A stretch of 64,000 bases of DNA, taken from NCBI GenBank assembly GCA_012841375.1, contig DUUV01000081.1:20826-84825 (forward strand). The letters run 5' to 3'. The first letter of the stretch is position 1. Each line of letters begins with the position of its first letter. The stretch is from Candidatus Fermentithermobacillaceae bacterium. Its GTDB lineage: Bacteria; Bacillota; Sulfobacillia; Fermentithermobacillales; Fermentithermobacillaceae. Below are positions 26,963 through 36,315 of the stretch, one piece after another. The notes beneath the pieces were generated by a model. That model made no database searches and was not told the DNA's origin. It saw only the letters and a list, made by a program, of their open reading frames with translations. Made by a program: the position numbers and the translations under genes.

Positions 26963-28178
26963 TGCCGTGCCCCTCCTCACAGGCTCTTGAGTCTCTGAGC
27001 GAACTGAAAGCCGACATCTCCCGGAGCCTTGAGACAATCGGCGGCAAGACCTCGAGCACGTAGTCAATATCCTCGGCGGTGTTCATCCGGCCCAAAGTCA
27101 TTCGGAGGGAACCGTGGGCGACTTCATGAGGCAATCCCATGGCCAGAAGGACGTGAGACGGCTCCAGGGAACCTGAAGTGCATGCCGAACCGGAAGAGGC
27201 GCCGATCCCCATAAGGTCTAGGTTGAGGAGGATGGACTCACCCTCTACGTACTTGATGCTGACGTTTACGTTGTGGGGCAGGCGCCGTGAAGGATGGCCA
27301 TTCAGGACCGTATCGGGTATCTTATCCAGAATGCCCTTGATGAGCCGGTCGCGAAGGGAAGTCAGCCTTAGGGATTCCTCGGGGAGTTCCCGTTCGGCCA
27401 GATAGCACGCCTCACCGAAGCCGACGATGCCGGCAACGTTTTCCGTGCCCGCCCTGCGGCCACGCTCGTGGGCCCCGCCGGTTATCTGCGGGGCGATCTT
27501 GACGCTCTTCCTCACATAGAGGGCGCCTATTCCTTTAGGGCCATACAATTTGTGGCTGGAGATAGACAATAGGTCCACGTTGAGGTCCCGGACTTTGAGC
27601 GGGACCTTCCCCGCGCTTTGGACCGCGTCGGTGTGCAGCAGGATCCCCTTTTCTTTGGCGAGCCGGCCGATTTCCTCAATGGGCTGTATGGTCCCTACCT
27701 CATTCTGGCCATGTATGACCGATATCAATATGGTTCCGGGACGAATCGCCCCGGCAACGCTTTCAACTCCGACCATCCCGTACTCGTCGACGGGCAGGTA
27801 GGTTACCTCGAATCCCTCTTTCTCCAGGGACTGGCACGTGTGGAGGACGGCATGGTGTTCTACGGCGGTTGTAATAATGTGATTTCCCTTCGACTTAAGG
27901 AGGCGCGCAGTGCTCCTCAAGGCAAGGTTGTCTGCCTCGGTGCCGCCTGAGGTGAAGACGATCTCCGAAGGCTCAGCCCCAAGCAAGTAGGCGACCTTCT
28001 CCCGAGCCGTCTCTACGCCTACCCGCGCCTCTTTCCCCCACCTATGGATGCTGGACGCGTTGCCAAAGGCTTGCGCGAAGAATGGCAGCATTACAGAAAG
28101 CACTTCGGCCCTGACGGGAGTCGTCGAGGAGTTGTCAAGGTAAACCCTGCGGGCAGGGTGGTTATAGTCACTTGTCAC
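26952..28178 (-). CDS. cysteine desulfurase IscS/NifS
   Basis: VYLDNSSTTPVRAEV, ISSHKLYGPKGIGALYVR, SSGSACTSGSLEPSHVL; GTG 28178 preceded by AGGAGG on the minus strand. Confidence 0.94.
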   Translation of the reverse strand: MTSDYNHPARRVYLDNSSTTPVRAEVLSVMLPFFAQAFGNASSIHRWGKEARVGVETAREKVAYLLGAEPSEIVFTSGGTEADNLALRSTARLLKSKGNHIITTAVEHHAVLHTCQSLEKEGFEVTYLPVDEYGMVGVESVAGAIRPGTILISVIHGQNEVGTIQPIEEIGRLAKEKGILLHTDAVQSAGKVPLKVRDLNVDLLSISSHKLYGPKGIGALYVRKSVKIAPQITGGAHERGRRAGTENVAGIVGFGEACYLAERELPEESLRLTSLRDRLIKGILDKIPDTVLNGHPSRRLPHNVNVSIKYVEGESILLNLDLMGIGASSGSACTSGSLEPSHVLLAMGLPHEVAHGSLRMTLGRMNTAEDIDYVLEVLPPIVSRLREMSAFSSLRDSRACEEGHGNVQ

Positions 28179-28623
28179 AGAACTGGCCTCCTTTCGAGGA
28201 TGCGGGCTGTTCAATATCATCTCGGACTAGATCTTCCAGCGTAATGGAGTCCAGGACATTGTCTATGGCTTCTCCGACCTTCTGCCAGACGGACTTGGCC
28301 TTGCAGTCGTCGGGACATCTTTCGGGTGTCGAGCCGTCGGCTACGCACTCGACCGGTACAACGGGTCCCTCAACCGCCCTCACGATCTCGCCGACGGTTA
28401 TTGCAGAAGCCTCTCTGGCAAGCACGTAGCCCCCGCCAAACCCTCTCTTTCCTTGGACAAGGCCCGCTTGTCTTAGAGGCCTCACGATCTGCTCAAGATA
28501 GCGTTGGGACAGCCTTTGAGAGGCGGAAATGTCTTGGAGGGAAGAAAAAGATTCGCCGGATCTCGCAAGTTCGTACATAATAAGTACGGCGTAATGTCCT
28601 CTTGTGGACAGCCTGAACGGCAT
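28168..28623 (-). CDS. Rrf2 family (IscR-like) transcriptional regulator
   Basis: RLSTRGHYAVLIMYELA, SQRYLEQIVRPLRQAGLV; C-rich CVADGSTPERCPDDC. Confidence 0.92.
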   Translation of the reverse strand: MPFRLSTRGHYAVLIMYELARSGESFSSLQDISASQRLSQRYLEQIVRPLRQAGLVQGKRGFGGGYVLAREASAITVGEIVRAVEGPVVPVECVADGSTPERCPDDCKAKSVWQKVGEAIDNVLDSITLEDLVRDDIEQPASSKGGQFCDK

Positions 28624-28645
28624 TGTCTACCCTCCCCGGACTCGT

Positions 28646-28682
28646 CTAATCCTATTATTATGGTAGGATTAGTTCCCGTCAA
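28646..28682 (-). promoter_or_regulatory. promoter plus palindromic operator of the Rrf2-iscS-iscU operon
   Basis: Minus strand TTGACG-N16/17-TAATAAT; perfect palindrome CTAATCCTA-N9-TAGGATTAG at 28646-28672 covers the -10. Confidence 0.75.
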
Positions 28683-28774
28683 GATTCTTGGACCCTGTCA
28701 ATGATTTCATCCGTGGAGGTAATATATAGTTCCGGATAGAAGATACGAACGCAACAAGAAGTGGGGGATGCGGC

Positions 28775-30232
28775 GTGGGAACAAACGAGAAAGCACTTGA
28801 CGAGATCATCTCAAACCTGGAGCGGGAAGTAGCGTTGAGACCCAAGGACATCCCTTTGCGGTTGCAGCTTTCGTTGTCGTATATGAAGAAGGGCCGCACT
28901 GAAGACGCCCAAAAGAGTCTCGAGGACATCCTGGCCATAGACAAGCGGAACGTCGACGCCCTTTACTATATGGGAATACTTGCCGCCGACCAAGGAGACC
29001 TTGACAAGGCTCAAGAGTCTTTCGAGAAAGCGGTGCGCATAAACGCCCGACACGGTCCATCTCACTACTTCTTAGGCAAAATACTTGCACTCCGAGGAAA
29101 CATCGAAGGAGCCCTTAAAGAATCTGAAAAGGCAGTGGCGGCTTCGCCTGGAAACGCGTTGGCCCACGCGCAACTTGGAGAGCTCTACATAGCAGTAGGC
29201 AGGCCCGCAGACTCAGAGAAACAATGGCAGAGAGTCTTGGAACTGGACCCTTCGAACCTTCAGGCCCTACACAACCTGGGCGCAATCTACACCGACATGG
29301 GAAAGCATTCCGAAGCCATATCCTATCTTTCGAGGGCCGTTCGCCTTGGTTCCGACAATGCCGGGCTTCACTTCAACCTGGGCATCTGCTATCTGGCCAC
29401 AGGTGATCACGCCAAGGCTGCCACGGCGCTGGAAAAGGCCAATGAGCTTGAGCCCGAGAACGTAGTCACCATGAACGCCCTCGGCGAGGTGTACGCGACT
29501 TCCAACCAACTCGACAAGGCGCTGGAGGTATGGGAGAAGGCGCTCCAGATCAAGCCCGACGCCTTGTTTGTCTTGTACAATCTCGGCCTTGGCTTGTTTC
29601 AGAAGGGAAGGTCCGACGAAGCCAAGTCTATGTGGCAAAAGTGTATAGACATAGACCCAACCTATCTTCCGGCATACAAGAACTACGCAACGGCGTGCAC
29701 CATGGCGGGCGACCTGGAAGGCGCCATAGCCAAGTGGCTTGACGCTTATCGTGTCACCCCCGCCCTGCACGAACCGTATCTGGCTCTGGGCGATCTATAT
29801 TTCCGGAACGGTCAGTATGACAAGGCCGGAGAGTTCGTCACCCGGCTCACCGAGAAACTGGACGCCGCGGAGAGCCTGGCCGCAGGTCCTGATAAAGAAC
29901 TCAGGTCCAGCGTCGAGCTTCTCTACGGATCCATACTGCTGGCCCGGGGGCAAGCTAAAGAAGGCGTCGAGCGCTGGCGCCGGGCAATGGAACTGGACCC
30001 CAACTTCGCCCTCTCCAACGCTTCTTTCATAAGGAAGGCGCTCTGGCCCCAGCTCACTGAGGCGGCGATGAACGGGGCTACAACTGAAGACCAGAGAAAG
30101 GCGGCCCGTCTGGTGGGGAGTCTCACCGGTGAAGAAGGGGCGCCTCCGCCTCCCCGTCCCGAGGCCACGGAGCCGAAGACGACCGAGAAGAAAGGTGGCT
30201 TTTCGTGGTTTTTCCGGAAAAAGAAGAAGTAA
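28775..30232 (+). CDS. tetratricopeptide repeat protein
   Basis: Multiple TPR units (NVDALYYMGILAADQGDLDKAQESFEKAVRINA ...). Confidence 0.88.
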   Translation: MGTNEKALDEIISNLEREVALRPKDIPLRLQLSLSYMKKGRTEDAQKSLEDILAIDKRNVDALYYMGILAADQGDLDKAQESFEKAVRINARHGPSHYFLGKILALRGNIEGALKESEKAVAASPGNALAHAQLGELYIAVGRPADSEKQWQRVLELDPSNLQALHNLGAIYTDMGKHSEAISYLSRAVRLGSDNAGLHFNLGICYLATGDHAKAATALEKANELEPENVVTMNALGEVYATSNQLDKALEVWEKALQIKPDALFVLYNLGLGLFQKGRSDEAKSMWQKCIDIDPTYLPAYKNYATACTMAGDLEGAIAKWLDAYRVTPALHEPYLALGDLYFRNGQYDKAGEFVTRLTEKLDAAESLAAGPDKELRSSVELLYGSILLARGQAKEGVERWRRAMELDPNFALSNASFIRKALWPQLTEAAMNGATTEDQRKAARLVGSLTGEEGAPPPPRPEATEPKTTEKKGGFSWFFRKKKK

Positions 30233-31065
30233 AGGCCGGGGGCGATCTCCAGTCCATCGAGGTCATTGCGCTTGTTGGGCCCAGCGGAACGGGCAAGTCT
30301 CATCATGCCATGGCAATAGCCCAAGAGAAGTCTTGCGACGCCATCATTGATGATGGTCTCCTGATCTCAGGTTCCCGCATCGTGGCAGGCCGGTCCGCAA
30401 AACGAGAGGAGACAAGGACAGCCGCCATAAGGAGAGCCATTTTTTCTGCTCCTGGGCATGCCCTTGAGGTTAGGGAAGGCATCTTGTCCATCGCGCCTAG
30501 ACGGATCCTTGTCCTGGGCACGTCTCAGACCATGGCAGACCGTATCATCTCGAGGCTCGGCCTTTCACAACCAATAGAGTATCTGCACATTACGGATTTC
30601 GCCAGCGTAGAGCAGATTGACCGTGCCCTGTGGCACAGGAAGCGTGAAGGAAAGCACGTGATACCGGTCCCCGTCTTTGAGGTCAAGAAGACGTTTTCCG
30701 GTTACCTGGTGGACCCGATCCGGGTCTTTACGAGGTCGAGAGAGCGGCACTCTCTTTCCGAGCGTTCGGTTGTCAGGCCTACCTACAGCTATTTCGGCAG
30801 ATTTTACATCTACGATTCGGTCGTAATGCAGATCGCTCAGCGCGTAACCCTGGAGGTGCCGGGAGTCAAGCGAGTCATCAAGACACTGGTGCTTACAGTG
30901 AGTGACGGGACGATCCTTGATGTCGAACTCGTCTTGGAGCGCGGGGTAAAGGTCTTCGAGGTGATGGCCGCCGCCCAGCGGCGCCTCAAAGACAAGATTG
31001 AGTTTCTCACCGGGATATACCTGGAGCGGGTGGATGTCTCCACCAAGAAGATCGGATTGGAATAA
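30205..31065 (+). CDS. P-loop NTPase with C-terminal Asp23/Gls24-like domain
   Basis: VIALVGPSGTGKSHHAMAIA Walker A; C-terminal YDSVVMQIAQRVTLEVPGVKRV...VFEVMAAAQRRLKDKIEFLTGIYLERVDV. Confidence 0.65.
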   Translation: MVFPEKEEVKAGGDLQSIEVIALVGPSGTGKSHHAMAIAQEKSCDAIIDDGLLISGSRIVAGRSAKREETRTAAIRRAIFSAPGHALEVREGILSIAPRRILVLGTSQTMADRIISRLGLSQPIEYLHITDFASVEQIDRALWHRKREGKHVIPVPVFEVKKTFSGYLVDPIRVFTRSRERHSLSERSVVRPTYSYFGRFYIYDSVVMQIAQRVTLEVPGVKRVIKTLVLTVSDGTILDVELVLERGVKVFEVMAAAQRRLKDKIEFLTGIYLERVDVSTKKIGLE

Positions 31066-31122
31066 TGCGCCGGAAGGCAATTGAGGGAGTTCCGGCTAAT
31101 AGATCATCTTGGGGGGGACACG

Positions 31123-32490
31123 ATGAAAACAGGTTATGGGCTGGAGCTTGTTCAATCTCAGCGACTCAGCCTTACACCCGAGATGAAGCAGGCGCTTATG
31201 GTCCTTCAGATGAGCGCCGTGGATCTTCGTGACCTCATCCTGGAGCAAGTCCAGGAGAACCCCCTCATTGAGCTCGAGGACGACTACACCGAAGAGAGTC
31301 TCTCTACCGAGGAAGACGGCATTGACGATGAACTGCTCTCTTACTTCCTTGATTCAGCCGAACCGGTGCAGGACCTATCGAGGAACACCGATCCTGCAGT
31401 CAATCGTGTCTATGAACCTTCTACCTCCAGAGTTGCCGTATCCCTCCGGGACTACCTGACAGCGCAAGTGGGAGTCATTCCGATGTCAAGCGGCGAGAAG
31501 GCGGCGGTGGCGGCCATAATCGGCAGTCTGGACGACAACGGGTATCTCCGGGCAGAGCCCGGCGAGATCTCTCGGCTTTCCGGACAGAGCAAGGAGACGG
31601 TGGAGAGAGCGCTCAGGGTGGTTCAGTCCCTTGACCCGCCGGGTGTCGGAGCCGCCGACCTAAGGGAGTGCTTGTCACTTCAGGCCAAGGCCATGGGAAA
31701 GACCGGTTTGGAGATCAAGCTCATTGACGGCCACCTTGAGGACCTGGCAGCAGGGCGGTACAAGAGAATAGCTAAAGAGCAGGGTGTGACGGTTTCGGAG
31801 GTACTGTCAGCCAAGAACTTCATCCTGAAACTTGACCCGAAGCCCGGCGCCGCTTTCTCCCCGTTTCCCATCGCTTACATTGTCCCCGAAGTTGCGGTCC
31901 GGAGAGTCGGGGGCGACCTCCGAGTGGAGATGAACGACAGGGCCATACCGAGGATCCGTTGGAATAGGTACTATCGCGAGCTGGCCAGACGGGGAGATAA
32001 AGAAGCGAGGTCATATCTCCGGCACGAGATCAAGAGGGCTCAGAACCTCATGAAGTGCATTGAGCAGAGAAAGACCACTCTCATCCGGGTGATGGAAGCC
32101 ATCATCGCTCGTCAGAAGTCCTTTTTTGTCGAAGGTCCGGGCTGCCTCGAACCGCTTACCTTGAAGGACATATCCGAGGAGATCGGCGTACACGAGTCAA
32201 CCGTCAGCCGGGCAGTAGCCAATAAGTACGTAGACACAACGTACGGTGTGCTCCCGTGCAAGACGTTTTTCAGTCCCAGAGTCAGAAAGTCTAGGACGGC
32301 TTTGTCCCAGGATACGGTGAAGGCGGCCATAGCCGAGATAGTCAAAGCTGAGGACAGCATGAACCCCCTGGGCGACCAGGAGATATGCCGTGAGTTGGAG
32401 AAACGGGGCATGCGAGTGGCGCGGCGGACGGTCTCCAAATATCGAGCCGAACTCGGCATAATGCCCAAGATGAAGAGAAAGAGCGTATGA
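31123..32490 (+). CDS. rpoN: RNA polymerase sigma-54 factor
   Basis: YGLELVQSQRLSLTPEMKQALMVLQM; ARRTVSKYRAELGIMPKMKRK RpoN box; ORF may begin at TTG 31081. Confidence 0.94.
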   Translation: MKTGYGLELVQSQRLSLTPEMKQALMVLQMSAVDLRDLILEQVQENPLIELEDDYTEESLSTEEDGIDDELLSYFLDSAEPVQDLSRNTDPAVNRVYEPSTSRVAVSLRDYLTAQVGVIPMSSGEKAAVAAIIGSLDDNGYLRAEPGEISRLSGQSKETVERALRVVQSLDPPGVGAADLRECLSLQAKAMGKTGLEIKLIDGHLEDLAAGRYKRIAKEQGVTVSEVLSAKNFILKLDPKPGAAFSPFPIAYIVPEVAVRRVGGDLRVEMNDRAIPRIRWNRYYRELARRGDKEARSYLRHEIKRAQNLMKCIEQRKTTLIRVMEAIIARQKSFFVEGPGCLEPLTLKDISEEIGVHESTVSRAVANKYVDTTYGVLPCKTFFSPRVRKSRTALSQDTVKAAIAEIVKAEDSMNPLGDQEICRELEKRGMRVARRTVSKYRAELGIMPKMKRKSV

Positions 32491-32507
32491 ACGAAGGCCC
32501 ATTGTAG

Positions 32508-32540
32508 TTGTGTCAGTGTCACAATTCCCCGTATTGTGTC
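32508..32540 (+). promoter_or_regulatory. cluster of three TTGTG(T/A)C half-sites upstream of rnf
   Basis: TTGTGTC 32508-32514; RC ATTGTGACA 32517-32525; ATTGTGTC 32533-32540. Confidence 0.45.
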
Positions 32541-32571
32541 CCCCGTACTATTATGTTCCCGGTAATACGGT

Positions 32572-32601
32572 TTGACGGATAGTGATATGGAGGACTAGAA
32601 T
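32572..32601 (+). promoter_or_regulatory. sigma-A-like promoter upstream of rnf
   Basis: TTGACG (32572-32577) N18 TAGAAT (32596-32601). Confidence 0.45.
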
Positions 32602-32630
32602 TATCTCTGTATGCTAGGCAATTGCGATAG

Positions 32631-32645
32631 TGGCAAACCTTTTGC
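32631..32645 (+). promoter_or_regulatory. sigma-54-like -24/-12 promoter upstream of rnfC
   Basis: TGGCAAACCTTTTGC: GG and GC dinucleotides at correct 12-nt offset; 28 nt before GTG 32673. Confidence 0.5.
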
Positions 32646-32672
32646 GCAATTCTCGGGATTGAGGTGGGAGCG

Positions 32673-34016
32673 GTGGTCAAGGCCAGACATGGTTCGGGCG
32701 GCATACAAGTGCCGGACAGAAAAGAGATTTCCGGGCATGTCCCTATTGAAGAAGCAGGAATCCCAAGTGAGCTGACGCTTTACCTGTCTCAGCACATCGG
32801 GGCGCCGTCAAAGTCTTTGGTCAATGTGGGCGACCAGGTAAAGCGCGGGCAGAAGATCGCCGAAGCTCAAGGAGTGGTAAGCGCCGGGTTGCATGCGCCA
32901 ACATCAGGTAAGGTGAAGGCCATTGAGGCCCGGTACCAGCCTGCACTTGGACGTATGGTAGAGGCCATAGTGATTGAGCCTGACGGCGAGCACGTCCTCT
33001 ATGAGGATGTCGTGCCGGTTGGAAGCGACCTTGGCGGGATAAGTAAGGAGAAAATTCAAGAAGTAACAAGAGAAGCCGGGCTGGTCGGCCTGGGCGGGGC
33101 GGCATTTCCCACTGCTGTGAAGCTGGCGCCGCCTCCGGGCAAAACCATAGACACTTACCTACTTAACGGGGTCGAGTGTGAGCCTTACCTGACGGCAGAC
33201 CAGAGGCTCATGGAGGAGTTCGCCGGCGATGTGGTGTTCGGCTTCAGGGCCCTCATGAAGGCGGCAGGCGTCGACAAAGGCATTATCTGCATAGAGGACA
33301 ACAAGCCGGAAGCCATTAGAGCCATGGAACAAGCCGCAGCGCCATATTCTGAGCTTGATGTCGCGGTGCTATCTCACCGCTATCCAAGGGGCGGCGAGAA
33401 ACAGCTCATCGAGACGGTTTTGGGTCGAGAAGTGCCTCCCCCTCCCGGTCTTCCGCTGGATGTGGGGGTTATCGTGTCCAACGTGGGCACGGCTCACGCG
33501 CTGGCGACCGCGCTCAAGACAGGGCTTCCTTTGGTTGAACGAGTTGTCTCTGTGACCGGAGAGGGCGTTGCCAAGCCCGCGAATCTGAAGGCGCTTATCG
33601 GTACTCCAGTATCGTACCTTATTGAGATAGCCGGCGGATTTGTGTCCCGGCCCGGAAAAGTCATCCTGGGCGGGCCTATGATGGGTGTTTCCGTTCCAAA
33701 TACTGATGTCTCGATTGTCAAGGGGACTTCGGGAGTCTTGGTCTTCCCCGCGGAAGACGTGAGGACCGAACCGGTTCAGCCTTGCATTAGGTGTGGGATG
33801 TGCGTGGAGGCCTGCCCCATGAGGCTCTTGCCGGTATGGATGGCGGCTTACGCCGAGAACGGGTTCATGGAAGACGCTGAGAAGATGCGGGTCATGGACT
33901 GCTGCGAGTGCGGTGCCTGTTCTTACGTATGTCCGGCAAAAAGACCCCTCACGCAGTCAATTAGGTTGGCCAAGGCCCACATAGCGGCCAAGCGACGCGC
34001 CGCTAGGACAAACTAA
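32673..34016 (+). CDS. rnfC: Rnf electron transport complex subunit C
   Basis: GLVGLGGAAFPTAVKL, LLNGVECEPYLTAD, two CxxCxxCxxxCP-type clusters near C-terminus; SD GAGGTG before GTG 32673. Confidence 0.95.
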   Translation: MVKARHGSGGIQVPDRKEISGHVPIEEAGIPSELTLYLSQHIGAPSKSLVNVGDQVKRGQKIAEAQGVVSAGLHAPTSGKVKAIEARYQPALGRMVEAIVIEPDGEHVLYEDVVPVGSDLGGISKEKIQEVTREAGLVGLGGAAFPTAVKLAPPPGKTIDTYLLNGVECEPYLTADQRLMEEFAGDVVFGFRALMKAAGVDKGIICIEDNKPEAIRAMEQAAAPYSELDVAVLSHRYPRGGEKQLIETVLGREVPPPPGLPLDVGVIVSNVGTAHALATALKTGLPLVERVVSVTGEGVAKPANLKALIGTPVSYLIEIAGGFVSRPGKVILGGPMMGVSVPNTDVSIVKGTSGVLVFPAEDVRTEPVQPCIRCGMCVEACPMRLLPVWMAAYAENGFMEDAEKMRVMDCCECGACSYVCPAKRPLTQSIRLAKAHIAAKRRAARTN

Positions 34017-34047
34017 CGGGACTTCAGAGGGAGACGGAGGGTAAGGC

Positions 34048-35049
34048 ATGGCAGACAGACTTTTGATTACATCATCGCCGCACGTGAAGGCGCCGCGGAC
34101 CGTCAGAGGCATCATGCTGGATGTCGTCATCGCTCTGGTCCCGGCCTCGGTGGCGGCTGTGGTTTTTTTCGGCATGAAGGCGCTTACGGTGCTCCTGGCG
34201 TCGGCCGTATCGGCGGTACTGGCAGAGTACTTGTATGAGAAGGCAACCAAGCGGCCGGTGACCGTCGGTCCCAAGGGCGATGGCTCGGCTCTTGTGACAG
34301 GGCTTCTCCTGGGCTTGTCGCTGCCTCCGGCGGTGCCGTTGTATGTCCCCATAGTGGGGTCGGCTTTCGCCATAGTTATAGCCAAGCAGATATTCGGCGG
34401 TCTGGGGACGAACTTCGTGAACCCTGCTTTGGCCGGGAGGGCTTTCGTCATGGCGGCATGGCCGCTTCACATGACGAGCGATTGGCTGAACCCGCGTACT
34501 TTCGACGCGGTGACGGGGGCCACTCCTCTCTACGCGTTCAGAGGTGGGCAGTCAGTGGGTTCGTTGACCGACCTTCTCATAGGAAACCGGTTGGGATCCC
34601 TAGGAGAGACAAGCGCCATTGCTATCCTCCTGGGCGGGGCGTATCTGATCGCCCGCGGAGTAATAGACTATCGGATCCCCGTCGGGTTTCTCGGCACTCT
34701 CGGACTTGGCATCTTCATTTTCGGAAAGCCCGGCGCTCTGTTCCAAGGTGATCCGGTTACGGGCATCTTGTTGGGAGGTGCGCTCTTAGGCGCGTTCTTT
34801 ATGGCTACCGATTACGTGACGTCGCCGGTGACGCCCAAGGGGCGCTTGTACATGGGCATAGGCGTAGGGCTCATCACTTTGCTCATAAGGTACTGGGGTG
34901 ACTATCCGGAAGGCGTGACTTACGCCATCCTACTCATGAATTTGGCGACGCCACTGATAGACCGGTTTGTGGTTCCAAGGTACTACGGGTATGCGCACGA
35001 CGTCGAGGCGAGACGTAGGGCAAATAGGGCGGGAGGTGAGCTTTCTTGA
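34048..35049 (+). CDS. rnfD: Rnf electron transport complex subunit D
   Basis: SSPHVKAPRTVRGIMLDVVIALVPA; DAVTGATPL flavinylation-like site; FMATDYVTSPVTPKGRLYMGIGVG. Confidence 0.94.
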   Translation: MADRLLITSSPHVKAPRTVRGIMLDVVIALVPASVAAVVFFGMKALTVLLASAVSAVLAEYLYEKATKRPVTVGPKGDGSALVTGLLLGLSLPPAVPLYVPIVGSAFAIVIAKQIFGGLGTNFVNPALAGRAFVMAAWPLHMTSDWLNPRTFDAVTGATPLYAFRGGQSVGSLTDLLIGNRLGSLGETSAIAILLGGAYLIARGVIDYRIPVGFLGTLGLGIFIFGKPGALFQGDPVTGILLGGALLGAFFMATDYVTSPVTPKGRLYMGIGVGLITLLIRYWGDYPEGVTYAILLMNLATPLIDRFVVPRYYGYAHDVEARRRANRAGGELS

Positions 35050-35681
35050 GCAACAGATCTCTCATTGGTGAATTCACCAAGGGTTTGATAGAGGAGAATG
35101 CTACGTTTAGGATGGTCATCGGGATGTGTCCGACCCTGGCCGTTACCACTTCGATGGTGAACGGCTTCTGGATGGGGCTGGCAGTCATATTCGTCCTGAC
35201 CTTCTCAAACGTTTTTGTGTCGGTTTTGAGGAAAGTCACACCCGATGAGATACGGATACCCGTCTTTGTCATCCTGATTGCCGCCCCGGTGGTAATCGTC
35301 GAACTGGTGATGAACGCTTACCTCCCGGACATGTATAGGGTACTGGGTATCTTCGTTCCGCTCATAGTAGTGAACTGTATCATCATCGCGAGGGCCGAAG
35401 CTTTCGCTTACAGGAACTCGGTTATCCGCTCGGCCTTCGACGGCCTAGGCATAGGTACCGGCTTCATGCTCGATCTGATGCTTATTGGAGCCATCAGGGA
35501 GTTTCTGGGCACCGGGACCGTGACTGTAGGTTCGATGGTGTTTCCGCCCAAGCCCCTATTTGAGCCCATGGCGGTAATGCTTACGCCGCCTGGAGGATTC
35601 GTTACTCTAGGCATTCTGATGGCGGTCTTGAATATCCTGGTCCAGCGTTCCGCATCCAAGAAAGCGAAGGTTGAGGCTTGA
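35046..35681 (+). CDS. rnfE: Rnf electron transport complex subunit E
   Basis: GMCPTLAVTTSMVNG; PLIVVNCIIIARAEAFA; overlaps rnfD end. Confidence 0.94.
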   Translation: MSNRSLIGEFTKGLIEENATFRMVIGMCPTLAVTTSMVNGFWMGLAVIFVLTFSNVFVSVLRKVTPDEIRIPVFVILIAAPVVIVELVMNAYLPDMYRVLGIFVPLIVVNCIIIARAEAFAYRNSVIRSAFDGLGIGTGFMLDLMLIGAIREFLGTGTVTVGSMVFPPKPLFEPMAVMLTPPGGFVTLGILMAVLNILVQRSASKKAKVEA

Positions 35682-35715
35682 TGCAGGCGTTTCGGGACTT
35701 CACGGAGGGATATAG

Positions 35716-36303
35716 ATGAAGTTCATTTCGATAATGTTGGCCGGAGTGCTAACCTCCAACTTCATATTCATGCAGTACCTCGGCCTGTGCGCCTTTGTCG
35801 GGCTCTCAGAGCAGTTTGAGACCGCCATCGGCATGTCGGGAGCCGTCATATTCGTGATGACGTTCGCTTCCACTGTGGCCGCCCTGTTTGAGCAGTTCAT
35901 CTTGGTACCTTTCGGTCTCGAGTACCTCCGGACCATCGCTTATATATTGGTCATCGCGGCGTTTGTGCAGTTGGTCGAGATCTTCCTGAAGAAGACCGCG
36001 CCTTCATTGTACAAGGCACTGGGAATCTACTTGCCTCTCATAACGACCAACTGTGCTGTGTTGGGAGTCGCCATGCTCAACGTAAAGAACGACTACGGTG
36101 TTCTATGGGGTACGGTGAATGGTCTCGCAGGGGCCTTGGGCTGGAGTCTGGCTATCGTGATTTTTGCCGGGATCCGCGAGCGGTGGAAGTTCATGAACAT
36201 CCCCGCAGCGCTTAAGGGTTTCCCGCTGGCTCTCATTTCGACGGGCCTCATGTCCCTGGCGTTCCTGGGCTTTTCGGGACTCTTCAAGACGGTGCTCAAT
36301 TAG
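35716..36303 (+). CDS. rnfA: Rnf electron transport complex subunit A
   Basis: LTSNFIFMQYLGLCAFVGLS; YLPLITTNCAVLGVAMLN. Confidence 0.95.
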   Translation: MKFISIMLAGVLTSNFIFMQYLGLCAFVGLSEQFETAIGMSGAVIFVMTFASTVAALFEQFILVPFGLEYLRTIAYILVIAAFVQLVEIFLKKTAPSLYKALGIYLPLITTNCAVLGVAMLNVKNDYGVLWGTVNGLAGALGWSLAIVIFAGIRERWKFMNIPAALKGFPLALISTGLMSLAFLGFSGLFKTVLN

Positions 36304-36315
36304 GGGGGAGACGGG

